Shown here in pieces: positions 1-6,932 of a stretch of DNA of 33,836 nucleotides. Below the pieces are notes generated by a model. The model was not told the origin of the DNA and searched no databases. It was given only the letters and a program-made list of their open reading frames with translations. Made by a program: the position numbers and the translations under genes. Origin of the DNA: Fibrobacter sp. (GTDB lineage Bacteria > Fibrobacterota > Fibrobacteria > Fibrobacterales > Fibrobacteraceae); the NCBI GenBank assembly GCA_024689485.1, contig JAILDK010000017.1, positions 1 to 33,836 on the forward strand, read 5' to 3'. How positions within the stretch are numbered: position 1 is the first letter of the stretch; every line of letters starts with the position of its first letter.

Positions 1-1
1 A

Positions 2-373
2 CGATATGAAGTCCGTGTTTTACATAAATTAGGAGATGAATATAGAGTACATAGTCAGTTTGTTTATAAATGGCATTTTGGAATTATTAGTGATTTCGGA
101 CTTGCGAATGACGTAATTCCGTCAGTTTTTTATGTTAATGGAAACATAATGGCTGGAATTTTTCAATTTAGATGGTCAACTTCAAAATGGATTCACTATC
201 TGTATTATAGTGTTGATGGTGGAAAAACGTGGCAGAACGAAAAAATTCCAGTTTTCGCGTTTGAGCGTTTGAATGTGACGGAAGATAAAATTGTTGTTCT
301 TGGCTTTGACTGGTTTTACAAGGAGAAACGTGGAGAAACCGCAATCCTCACGATACCAATCCCGAAAGAATAA
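2..373 (+). CDS. C-terminal fragment of a hypothetical protein with an Asp-box motif (5' end outside the window)
   Basis: The frame is open from the left edge to a TAA at 371-373, so the gene starts before the window and only about 123 C-terminal residues are seen. A Met occurs at 149, but codons before it are also open and protein-like, so 149 is probably not the start. The stretch SVDGGKTW (around 212-235) matches the Asp-box pattern SxDxGxxW, found in beta-propeller folds such as sialidases and BNR-repeat proteins. The fragment is rich in aromatic residues and beta-prone, which fits the last blade of a propeller. Base composition is clearly more AT-rich than every other gene here, with many AAA, ATT and TTT codons. 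That may mean recent acquisition or low expression. Enzyme activity cannot be judged from this fragment. I am confident that it is coding, less so about the fold. Confidence 0.7.
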   Translation, partial: RYEVRVLHKLGDEYRVHSQFVYKWHFGIISDFGLANDVIPSVFYVNGNIMAGIFQFRWSTSKWIHYLYYSVDGGKTWQNEKIPVFAFERLNVTEDKIVVLGFDWFYKEKRGETAILTIPIPKE

Positions 374-404
374 TCCTATATTAACCTTATGCCCTGCGCT
401 TCTT

Positions 405-450
405 TATAAAAAAGAGAGCCGAAACACCTTTCGACTCTCAAATTTTTTTT
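405..450. terminator. Bidirectional rho-independent terminator between the left-edge gene and aspS
   Basis: Arms at 414-424 and 429-439 pair around a CACC loop. A run of eight T follows at 443-450 on the plus strand, and a T-rich run follows on the minus strand (406-413). The single plus-strand C/A mismatch (419/434) becomes a G-U wobble in the minus-strand RNA, so the hairpin is stronger for aspS transcripts. It can serve both converging genes. Confidence 0.8.
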
Positions 451-456
451 GCGTCT

Positions 457-477
457 CTAGTAACTAATAACTAGTAA
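457..477. repeat. Three tandem 7-bp units (CTAGTAA / CTAATAA / CTAGTAA)
   Basis: Three heptamers lie between the aspS stop and its terminator. The middle unit differs by one base. Because the unit is 7 bp long, successive copies shift frame. TAG or TAA triplets therefore appear in all three plus-strand frames, and TAG in all three minus-strand frames. Whether this is a functional safety stop or a simple expanded repeat cannot be told from one copy. Confidence 0.7.
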
Positions 478-491
478 CTGCACCGCAGGTG

Positions 492-2276
492 CTACTTACC
501 CTTAGGCAACTGCACAGAAATATGAATATCCTGCAACTGCTGCAAATCCACTTCGCTCGGGCACTGGTCCATCGGGCTAGAAGCACTCGTGTTCTTCGGG
601 AATGCGATGTAGTCACGGATGGATTCTTCACCTTCCATGGTGGCGACAACGCGGTCGAGACCGAAGGCGAGACCACCGTGCGGAGGAGCGCCATACTTGA
701 AGGCGTCGACGAAGAAGCCGAACTTTTCCTTCACCTGTTCTTCGGAAAGACCGAGGAGACGGAAAACCTTTTCCTGAACTTCCGGGTTGTGAATACGGAT
801 GGAACCACCACCGATTTCAACACCGTTCAAGACGAGGTCGTAAGCTTCGGCGTTGCAATCCTTGAGGTTGCCGTCGAGCATCATCTGGAGATGTTCCGGA
901 AGCGGGTTCGTGAACGGGTGGTGCATCGCCATGTAGCGGCCTTCCGTTTCGCTGTATTCGAACATCGGGAATTCGGTAATCCACACGAATTCGCGCTTCT
1001 TCGGATCGCGGAGACCCTTGATGCGGGCGACTTCGAGACGGAGCTGACCCATAGCGGTTGCAGCGGTCTTTTCCGGACCGGCGATGAAGAACATCATGTC
1101 GCCGCACTTTGCGCCGACAGCGTCACGGAGTTCGTTCAGCTGTTCGGTCGTGAAGAACTTGCCGACCTGAGTTTCGACTTCGTCATTTTCCTTGACGCGC
1201 ATCCAAACGAGGCCCTTGGAACCGTACTTGCCGACGTAAGCGGTGAGTTCGTCGATCTGCTTACGGGTGAAGTCCACACAGCCCTTGGCTGCGATACCGC
1301 GGATCTTACCACCAGCGGCGACGCAGTTCTTGAACACGCCGAAGTTGGACTTGGCGCCGATTTCAGACACATCGTGAATTTCGAGGTCGAAGCGAAGGTC
1401 CGGCTTATCGGAACCGTACTTGAGCATGGCTTCGTGCCAGTTCATACGGCGGATGTGCTTAGGCGGTTCAAAGTTCCAAACCTTGCCGAGCACGTCGGTC
1501 ACGAACTTGTCGAACATTTCCATGACTTCGTCCTGGTTGACGAAAGACATTTCGACGTCGATCTGGGTGAATTCCGGCTGACGGTCTGCGCGAAGGTCTT
1601 CATCGCGGAAGCACTTGGCGACCTGGAAGTAGCGGTCCATGCCAGCAATCATCAAGAGCTGCTTGTACTGCTGCGGGGACTGCGGAAGAGCATAGAACTT
1701 GCCCGGGTTCACGCGGGACGGCACGAGGTAGTCACGTGCGCCTTCCGGAGTGGACTTGCAAAGGCACGGAGTTTCAATGTTTTCAAAACCGTTTGCGTAG
1801 AAGAAGTCGTACACGGCCTTGAGGAAACGGCTCTTGAGGAGGAGTTTCTTCTGAATCCACGGACGGCGAAGGTCGAGGTAACGGTACTGCAGGCGAAGGT
1901 CGTCGTTTTCCTTGCATTCTTCGTTCGGGTCATTGATCGCGAGCGGAGAAGTGAGAGCGGCGTTCAAAATTTCAAGCTTGTCTGCCTTGACTTCAATATC
2001 ACCGGTAGCGAGCTTTTCGTTCGTATTGCCTTCTTCACGGGCATAGACCTTACCAGTCACGTAAATGACATATTCATTACGGAGCTGTTCAGCGGTCTTC
2101 AAAACTTCGGCATTGTAATCCGGATTGAAAACGATCTGCGTCTTGCCAAACTTGTCGCGGAGGTCGACGAAAATGACTCCACCATGGTCGCGGCGGCGAT
2201 CCACCCAACCGGCGAGTGTTACAGTCTGGCCAACATCTTCCTTGCGAAGTTGGCCGCAGTTATGTGTGCGTTTCAT
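492..2276 (-). CDS. aspS: Aspartate--tRNA ligase (bacterial type, possibly non-discriminating)
   Basis: Cytoplasmic class II synthetase that charges tRNA-Asp with aspartate. The 594-residue length is normal for the bacterial form. An N-terminal OB-fold anticodon-binding domain comes first (about 1-110). The catalytic core follows, with class II motif 2 around 223-240 (FRDEDLRADRQ), a GAD insertion domain in the middle, and motif 3 near the C-terminus (GLAFGLDR). I chose the ATG at 2276 because the AspRS homology begins there (MKRTHNCGQL) and an AAGGAAG ribosome site sits 8 bases upstream. A start at 2315 would add 13 unrelated residues. Residue 31 is His and residue 83 is Gly, a pair linked in bacterial AspRS to relaxed specificity that also charges tRNA-Asn. 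The gene is divergent from the cytochrome operon and ends at the shared terminator. The function call is secure; the dual specificity is inference. Confidence 0.97.
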   Translation of the reverse strand: MKRTHNCGQLRKEDVGQTVTLAGWVDRRRDHGGVIFVDLRDKFGKTQIVFNPDYNAEVLKTAEQLRNEYVIYVTGKVYAREEGNTNEKLATGDIEVKADKLEILNAALTSPLAINDPNEECKENDDLRLQYRYLDLRRPWIQKKLLLKSRFLKAVYDFFYANGFENIETPCLCKSTPEGARDYLVPSRVNPGKFYALPQSPQQYKQLLMIAGMDRYFQVAKCFRDEDLRADRQPEFTQIDVEMSFVNQDEVMEMFDKFVTDVLGKVWNFEPPKHIRRMNWHEAMLKYGSDKPDLRFDLEIHDVSEIGAKSNFGVFKNCVAAGGKIRGIAAKGCVDFTRKQIDELTAYVGKYGSKGLVWMRVKENDEVETQVGKFFTTEQLNELRDAVGAKCGDMMFFIAGPEKTAATAMGQLRLEVARIKGLRDPKKREFVWITEFPMFEYSETEGRYMAMHHPFTNPLPEHLQMMLDGNLKDCNAEAYDLVLNGVEIGGGSIRIHNPEVQEKVFRLLGLSEEQVKEKFGFFVDAFKYGAPPHGGLAFGLDRVVATMEGEESIRDYIAFPKNTSASSPMDQCPSEVDLQQLQDIHISVQLPKGK

Positions 2277-2293
2277 AAAGAGAACTTCCTTGA

Positions 2294-2322
2294 TTGGGAA
2301 TATTAAGCATGACAAATATAAA
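2294..2322 (+). promoter_or_regulatory. Candidate sigma70-type promoter for the cytochrome/quinol operon
   Basis: TTGGGA (2294-2299) and TATAAA (2317-2322) are separated by exactly 17 bases, in the 105-base divergent gap between aspS and the cytochrome gene. The predicted start near 2329 leaves a leader of about 53 bases. The -35 box matches consensus at four of six positions, so this is a reasonable but not certain call. Confidence 0.45.
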
Positions 2323-2381
2323 AAACTCGCTCTTCAATACAGGCAAAAAATTATTTTTTGAGGGAGGAAAACGGGTAAAGT

Positions 2382-2909
2382 TTGCAAAAAAGAAAGATTC
2401 CATTCACGATCTTGTGGGTTATCCTTGCTGTTTGCGGGGGTGGTCTTGTCGTGTGGGATCTGACTGCTTTCCCCGACTATATCTACGAAAATCCTTCGAC
2501 GCTTCCATTTAACCACGAAAAACACGGCGAAGCTCTGGGTTTGGACTGCTCCAAGTGCCATCCGGGAGCAGAAGCCGGAATCCGGGCCGGGATGCCGTCC
2601 AAAGCGGACTGCATGGACTGTCACAATTTGCCGTTAAGCGATTCCCCGGAAAACGAAGCCTTTGACAAGGCGCTTTTGACCGCCAAAGAAAATCCGTTCA
2701 CGTTCACAAGCCTTTTGCCGTCGAATGTCGTCTTTCCGCACGGGCTGCACGTGAAGTCCGGCGTAAGCTGTGAAACGTGCCACGGATCTGCCAAAGAAAT
2801 CGACGCGGGACGCCGTCCACAGGTGCGCATGCAGGACTGCCTTGCCTGTCACCAAGGAAAGCGCGGGTTCCCACAGGCTTCGACCGATTGCGCGAGGTGC
2901 CACCGATGA
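2382..2909 (+). CDS. Membrane-anchored pentahaem cytochrome c (ActA/QrcA-like)
   Basis: An extracytoplasmic electron carrier of 175 residues. One uncleaved N-terminal anchor helix (about 8-25) precedes five CxxCH haem-c sites at C56-H60, C77-H81, C130-H134, C153-H157 and C170-H174. FxHxxH-type elements (H45/H48, H120/H123) look like distal haem ligands, as in cytochrome c3/c7 folds. The start is a TTG at 2382, because a TAA lies in frame just upstream. A GGGAGG ribosome site lies 14 bases before it, which is a long spacing, so the start is less certain than the frame. The gene overlaps the Fe-S gene by ATGA and heads a four-gene operon. Pentahaem or multihaem subunits of this kind accompany NrfD-type quinol oxidoreductases (alternative complex III ActA, QrcA), which is the likely role here. 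Confidence 0.85.
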   Translation: MQKRKIPFTILWVILAVCGGGLVVWDLTAFPDYIYENPSTLPFNHEKHGEALGLDCSKCHPGAEAGIRAGMPSKADCMDCHNLPLSDSPENEAFDKALLTAKENPFTFTSLLPSNVVFPHGLHVKSGVSCETCHGSAKEIDAGRRPQVRMQDCLACHQGKRGFPQASTDCARCHR

Positions 2910-3787
2910 AGATTTCTCGCGCCTCCTTTCTTAAACTTTTGACGGGCACATTTGCTGCGCTTTCGCTGTTTGGATGCCGCAGGGAAAAATCCTTGCCAAA
3001 AAATGAACACCGGGAAGTCTCTTCTAAACCGGATTTGAGCCTTTGGCAAAAAGAAATCGATGAGGCGAGGTTTGCAACTCCAAGGCCGGAATCCTTGGTG
3101 ATGGTCCCGCGGCCTGGAATTCATCCGAAGTTTCCGGATGCGGATGTGAGGCTCGGCATGGCGATCGATTTGGACTTGTGCGACAGCTGCGGAAAATGTG
3201 CACTCGCTTGCATGGTCGAAAATAATGTTCCCCGTGTGAATGCGGACGAGGCTCGCAAGGGCCGCTATATGCACTGGCTTGAACTGCGAGGCGGCATGCC
3301 TGTGATGTGCGCTCACTGCGGAGATGCGCCTTGTGAAAAGGTCTGCCCGACGGGTGCCGCTGTAGCAAGTCCGGACGGATTTTCGTCCATGGTGTATCCG
3401 CGTTGCATTGGAACGCGCTTCTGTGGCGCGAACTGCCCCCTGCACGCGCGCAAGTTCAACTATACCGATGCGGCAGAACAAGGCCTTGCGGCCAAATTCA
3501 ATCCAGAAGTTCCGCTTCGTCCGCAGGGTGTCATGGAAAAATGTTCCCTGTGCATTCAAAGGCTCCAAAACGCCCGAATTCAGGCCAAAACGTTTGGACT
3601 TGAATGGCGGGGAAGTGGAGTTTTGCCCGCTTGCGCAGCTGCATGCCCAAAACACGCGATTATATTTGGTAACTGGTTGGATCTGAATTCGGATCTTGTG
3701 CGGAAAACGCGCGGCCGCGGTATTTACGCTCCGAAGTCGATCGCCAAATTCTTACCGGCTGTTGTGTATCTGAGGGGCAAAGCATGA
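2906..3787 (+). CDS. Four-cluster Fe-S subunit of an ActB/Qrc/NrfC-type quinol oxidoreductase, lipoprotein signal
   Basis: A 293-residue ferredoxin-like electron-transfer subunit. Its cysteine groups are C92-95-98-102, C135-138-143-147, C167-173-177 and C213-216-243-247. The third group reads CIGTRFCGANC, with Thr where a fourth Cys would be. That is the pattern in ActB-type proteins, where the site is thought to hold a [3Fe-4S] cluster. The start at 2906 overlaps the preceding stop (ATGA) and gives a signal-peptide start; the longer open frame upstream is inside the cytochrome gene. The N-terminus has a lipobox (LFGC, Cys24) and a Tat-like SRASFLK in which the second Arg of the usual SRRxFLK is missing. 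It should pass electrons between the NrfD-like subunit and the haems. The usual molybdopterin-like partner is absent from the operon. Confidence 0.88.
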   Translation: MKISRASFLKLLTGTFAALSLFGCRREKSLPKNEHREVSSKPDLSLWQKEIDEARFATPRPESLVMVPRPGIHPKFPDADVRLGMAIDLDLCDSCGKCALACMVENNVPRVNADEARKGRYMHWLELRGGMPVMCAHCGDAPCEKVCPTGAAVASPDGFSSMVYPRCIGTRFCGANCPLHARKFNYTDAAEQGLAAKFNPEVPLRPQGVMEKCSLCIQRLQNARIQAKTFGLEWRGSGVLPACAAACPKHAIIFGNWLDLNSDLVRKTRGRGIYAPKSIAKFLPAVVYLRGKA

Positions 3788-5436
3788 ATCGAAACTTTTT
3801 GATTTTTGGACTGGTGCTGTTATTGCCCAGCCTCTTTGCCGTGGATTCCGCCCTTTCGATTGGACCTGCGAGTTGGGCGCTTTCCCAAGAATCTTTTTGG
3901 GGAACGCCGATTGCGGACTTTGTTTTTTGGATTGGCCTTGCGCATGCAGGAACTTTGTTCTCTGCAATCTTGCTTGTGTTGGGTGTGCGTTGGCAGCACC
4001 GCGTTGCGTTCCTTGCAGAGCTTTCGACAATTGCGGCTCTAGGCGTTGCGGCGTCTTTTCCGCTGATTCACTTGGGAATTCCGGAAGCCTTTTACAATAT
4101 GATTCCGGTGGGGAATGCGCGTTCCATGTATGTGAATGTGGAGTCTCCGTTGGTTTGGGACTTTGTGGCGATTTTTGTTTATGGCACCGTTTCTGTGCTG
4201 TATCTTTTGCTGCATCTTTTTTCGATTCGAAACGCGTCCCTTGAAAAATACCGCAGACCGTTTGCGTGGATCCTTTTCCCTTTGGTGCTGTGGGTGCACA
4301 CGATCGTTTCGCTGGATTTTGCGGTGACCTTTGTGCCGGGTTGGCAGGGTGCGTATTTTCCGCTGTATTTTATTTTTGGAGCTCTGTTTTCGGGCGTCGC
4401 CCTGGTGCAGATTTTGGTGGAACTTTCGCACCGGCGAGTGCGGGCAGTGGAAGATTTGCTGATCGCCTTTTCGTGGGCGCTTCTCGCATTTTGGATGTGG
4501 GAAGCGAATGTAAAAGCGGTCTGGCATCCAGAACTTTTGATTTTCGGATTTTTGGTGCCGCAGCTTTTGTGGATTTCCAAAGTGCGCGAAATTTCGGTGG
4601 TACGTGCTTTGGTGGCGATCTCGGTGATGGCGAGCCTTTGGTGGGAACGCATCGGGCTTGTACAGCCAGAAAACTTGGACTGGACTTGGGTGGACCTTGG
4701 GCTTGCGTCGTTTGGAATCGGTGCGTTCTGCGTGGCGTTTGCCCTGTTGCGGATTCTGCTGAAGAAATTCTTTCCGCAGGCGTTTGATGAAGATGTCATG
4801 GAAAGCTTGCGCGAAAGAGTGGTCTCTTTTGAACGGAAAAAATTCTGGATTTCTGTGGGAGTGGGAACCTTTGCTGCCGGCGCCTTTGCGGTTTATTTTA
4901 TATGGAATGCGCCGGCGTTCCCAGGGGTGCGCATGATTCCGGTGCTCTTTCCGATCGGTGCTTTGTGTGCGGGAATTTCTCTTTCGCTTTTTGCGATTGC
5001 GGAACTTTGGAAGACTCGTGTGGCTGTGATGTGTGCTGTTCTTTTGGCTGTATTTGCGGTGGCTGTGGGCGGCTTACTTTATCGCGGAACCGATGTCTCG
5101 TACACGGAATCCTTGACGACTGTCGAAAGTGTGAACCCTGCGCTGGGAACGTCCAAACAGGCGACTGCCGAGCTTTGGAATGCCCGTTGCGCGGCCTGCC
5201 ACGGCAAAGATGGAAATCTGAATCGTAAATTCGTGCATGAATTTTATCCGTTGCCGCAAACGCTTTCGCTCGAACGATTGGATTCCCTGGGACTCGATTC
5301 CCTTTCCAAGGTTGTGCTTGAAGGTCGAAATTACATGCGTCCTTTCCGCGGACGTGTGACGGATGCAGAAGCCTTTGCCTTGGTGCGTTACATGCGAAGC
5401 CTTGCCGTTCAAAAGAAAGGGGGAGCTGTTCCATGA
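3784..5436 (+). CDS. NrfD/ActC/QrcD-family quinol-oxidising membrane subunit fused to a C-terminal cytochrome c domain
   Basis: A 550-residue integral membrane protein. Residues 1 to about 345 resemble ActC/QrcD, for example SPLVWDFVA, HTIVSLDFAVTFVPGW and the LVPQLLWISKVR...WWERIGLV region. These proteins take electrons and protons from menaquinol or ubiquinol at the membrane surface. About three more hydrophobic helices follow (around 355-440). A soluble tail then carries one haem-c site, CAACH at 469-473, with Met518 (NYMRPF) as a plausible sixth ligand. I count about 13 hydrophobic segments in total. In alternative complex III the mono-haem protein (ActE) is separate, so this looks like an ActC-ActE-type fusion. 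ATGA overlaps on both sides show tight translational coupling. Family assignment is confident; the electron acceptor is unknown. Confidence 0.85.
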   Translation: MNRNFLIFGLVLLLPSLFAVDSALSIGPASWALSQESFWGTPIADFVFWIGLAHAGTLFSAILLVLGVRWQHRVAFLAELSTIAALGVAASFPLIHLGIPEAFYNMIPVGNARSMYVNVESPLVWDFVAIFVYGTVSVLYLLLHLFSIRNASLEKYRRPFAWILFPLVLWVHTIVSLDFAVTFVPGWQGAYFPLYFIFGALFSGVALVQILVELSHRRVRAVEDLLIAFSWALLAFWMWEANVKAVWHPELLIFGFLVPQLLWISKVREISVVRALVAISVMASLWWERIGLVQPENLDWTWVDLGLASFGIGAFCVAFALLRILLKKFFPQAFDEDVMESLRERVVSFERKKFWISVGVGTFAAGAFAVYFIWNAPAFPGVRMIPVLFPIGALCAGISLSLFAIAELWKTRVAVMCAVLLAVFAVAVGGLLYRGTDVSYTESLTTVESVNPALGTSKQATAELWNARCAACHGKDGNLNRKFVHEFYPLPQTLSLERLDSLGLDSLSKVVLEGRNYMRPFRGRVTDAEAFALVRYMRSLAVQKKGGAVP

Positions 5437-5894
5437 CGTCTTTTGCGTATATGCTCGCCGCTTTATTCGCGATGATTCCGGCGCCCTTCCTTTTTAAGGC
5501 TCCAATGCGCGTTCCGCTTCGCGGTGCGGCGATTGCGATCGTTCTGCTGGTCGATGAAGTTTTCGTTTGGCTCGTCTCTTCACCGGAGTATCCGCATTAC
5601 GAACTTTTGCCGTTCCAGATGCTCGCGTTGATGCTCTGCGTTTCGACGCTTTTTTTAGGAAGAAGGCGTCGCTTGTACGCGTCGCTTGCGACCGTGCTTT
5701 GGCTGTGGATCGATTTCTTCGGCATGCTTTCGCTGTCTTATCGGGGCGTTCCGTTCCAATGGCTTCCGTTTGCCGTTCTACCGCTCGCCTTTTTGCCGAT
5801 CTTTTTTATGCATCCCTATAAAAAAGAATCCCGCTTTTTTCTCGCGGTCATTTGGGCCGCAGCGTGGATTCTCTCATTTGTCTTTGAACTGTAA
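5433..5894 (+). CDS. Small multi-spanning membrane protein of the quinol-oxidoreductase operon
   Basis: I do not recognise the family. The 153 residues form about five hydrophobic helices with an Arg-rich loop (GRRRRL) after the third, which suggests that loop faces the cytoplasm. The gene begins within the stop of the NrfD-like gene (ATGA) and is the last of the operon. It converges on the YrdC-family gene with only 15 bases between the stops and no visible terminator. Its position suggests an accessory or assembly subunit of the same complex. It has no haem or cluster motif of its own. Confidence 0.75.
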   Translation: MTSFAYMLAALFAMIPAPFLFKAPMRVPLRGAAIAIVLLVDEVFVWLVSSPEYPHYELLPFQMLALMLCVSTLFLGRRRRLYASLATVLWLWIDFFGMLSLSYRGVPFQWLPFAVLPLAFLPIFFMHPYKKESRFFLAVIWAAAWILSFVFEL

Positions 5895-5909
5895 GCGCTT
5901 TCTGCGAAA

Positions 5910-6518
5910 TCAAGGCTCCGGCAAAAGTTCGCCACGGATGACTTCGATCGAATCGCCGACCAGGCTGATGATGTTCGTCGGGCGAATATCGATTTCACCG
6001 CAATCGATCATCATATCGACGCTGTGCTGGAAAAGCTTCCAAAGATCGTCGGGTTCCGTAAAGACTTCTTCATCCGAAAGTTTGGCGGCGGTACTCAGAA
6101 TCGGCTTGTCGTAAATGCGGAAGAGTTCCTTGAAAAACGGATGCTCCGGCATGCGGAATCCGACTTCCGGACGTTTCACGTCGAGCTTGCGAGCGATCGA
6201 AGGATCTGCCGGCAAAATAAAGGTGTAAGGTCCCGGAACGCGACGCTTCATAATCTGAAAGGCGAAATTGCTGACGTGGGCAAATTCCGAAGCCTTGCGA
6301 ATGTCCGGAAGGATAATCGCCATCACAAACTTCTTCATCGGCTTCTTCAGCTGGTAAAGACGGTGAATCGCCTTAGACGATTGGGCGTTGCAACCAATCG
6401 CATAACCGGATTCTGTCGGGTAAAGAACCAGACCGTCTTTGTCAAGAATATCGGCAGCCTGCTTCACAAAGCGAGCCTGCGGATTCAAAGGATGTACTTC
6501 AAGTCGCGTTGAATTCAT
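5910..6518 (-). CDS. Sua5/YciO/YrdC-family protein (YciO-like)
   Basis: A 202-residue cytoplasmic protein of the YrdC fold, which binds ATP and double-stranded RNA. True TsaC/Sua5 members make threonylcarbamoyl-AMP for the t6A base of tRNA. The sequence shows the family core: YPTESGYAIGC (33-43), the KKPMKKF segment (58-64), PGPYTFILPA (95-104) and the GFRMPEH loop (120-126). The spacing and the KKPMKK form look closer to YciO than to TsaC. YciO's role is less settled, so I do not assign the t6A step. The gene is last in the minus-strand run and starts 9 bases after the yraN-like stop. No clear ribosome site is visible. Confidence 0.85.
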   Translation of the reverse strand: MNSTRLEVHPLNPQARFVKQAADILDKDGLVLYPTESGYAIGCNAQSSKAIHRLYQLKKPMKKFVMAIILPDIRKASEFAHVSNFAFQIMKRRVPGPYTFILPADPSIARKLDVKRPEVGFRMPEHPFFKELFRIYDKPILSTAAKLSDEEVFTEPDDLWKLFQHSVDMMIDCGEIDIRPTNIISLVGDSIEVIRGELLPEP

Positions 6519-6527
6519 GGCGCAAAT

Positions 6528-6932
6528 TTAACATTCGGGAACGACATGCGTGGAAACGAATGCGTCGGGATAATGCCTTAAAACGAACTTTCCAAAGCGC
6601 AAATCGACCGTGATAACGTCAAAACGGCATTTTTGATCCTGTCCACCGTGAAAGTGCAGAAAATGCGCCGCGGTTTTCCAAACCTGATTCTGCTTGCGAA
6701 GGTTCACCCGGCTCGCCGGATTTCCCGCGTTGGAATCCCAGACGGATTTGACTTCCACAAAAAGGATGACGCCTTTGGAATTTTTGGCGACGATATCCAG
6801 CTCGCCGTTTTGGTAACGGTAATTTCGCGCGAGAAGGGTACACCCTTTTCGACAGAGATAAGCGGCCGCATGCAGCTCCGCGAATCGTCCTTTTTGTTTA
6901 TTGTAACACTTCAGGTTCTTTCGCGCTATCAT
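6528..6932 (-). CDS. YraN/UPF0102-family endonuclease-like protein
   Basis: A 134-residue protein of the UPF0102 family, which has a restriction-endonuclease-like fold. The active-site pattern is visible: Glu19, GELDIV with Asp46, and VEVKS with Glu60 and Lys62, an arrangement of the PD-(D/E)xK type. Family members occur in most bacteria, often near rnhB or rsmI, and their exact substrate is not settled. Here the gene overlaps the kinase stop by ATGA and is followed by the YciO-like gene, so it is probably carried along in the long minus-strand operon. No domain is missing for the family. Confidence 0.88.
   Translation of the reverse strand: MIARKNLKCYNKQKGRFAELHAAAYLCRKGCTLLARNYRYQNGELDIVAKNSKGVILFVEVKSVWDSNAGNPASRVNLRKQNQVWKTAAHFLHFHGGQDQKCRFDVITVDLRFGKFVLRHYPDAFVSTHVVPEC

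Noticed and set aside
489-2306. A 605-codon open frame on the plus strand opposite aspS
   Set aside because: It mirrors aspS along its length. Strong codon bias in aspS empties the opposite frame of stops. There is no ribosome site and no recognisable domain.
5895-5909. A terminator between the converging cytochrome operon and the YrdC-family gene
   Set aside because: Only 15 bases separate the stops, and no hairpin with a T run is present there.
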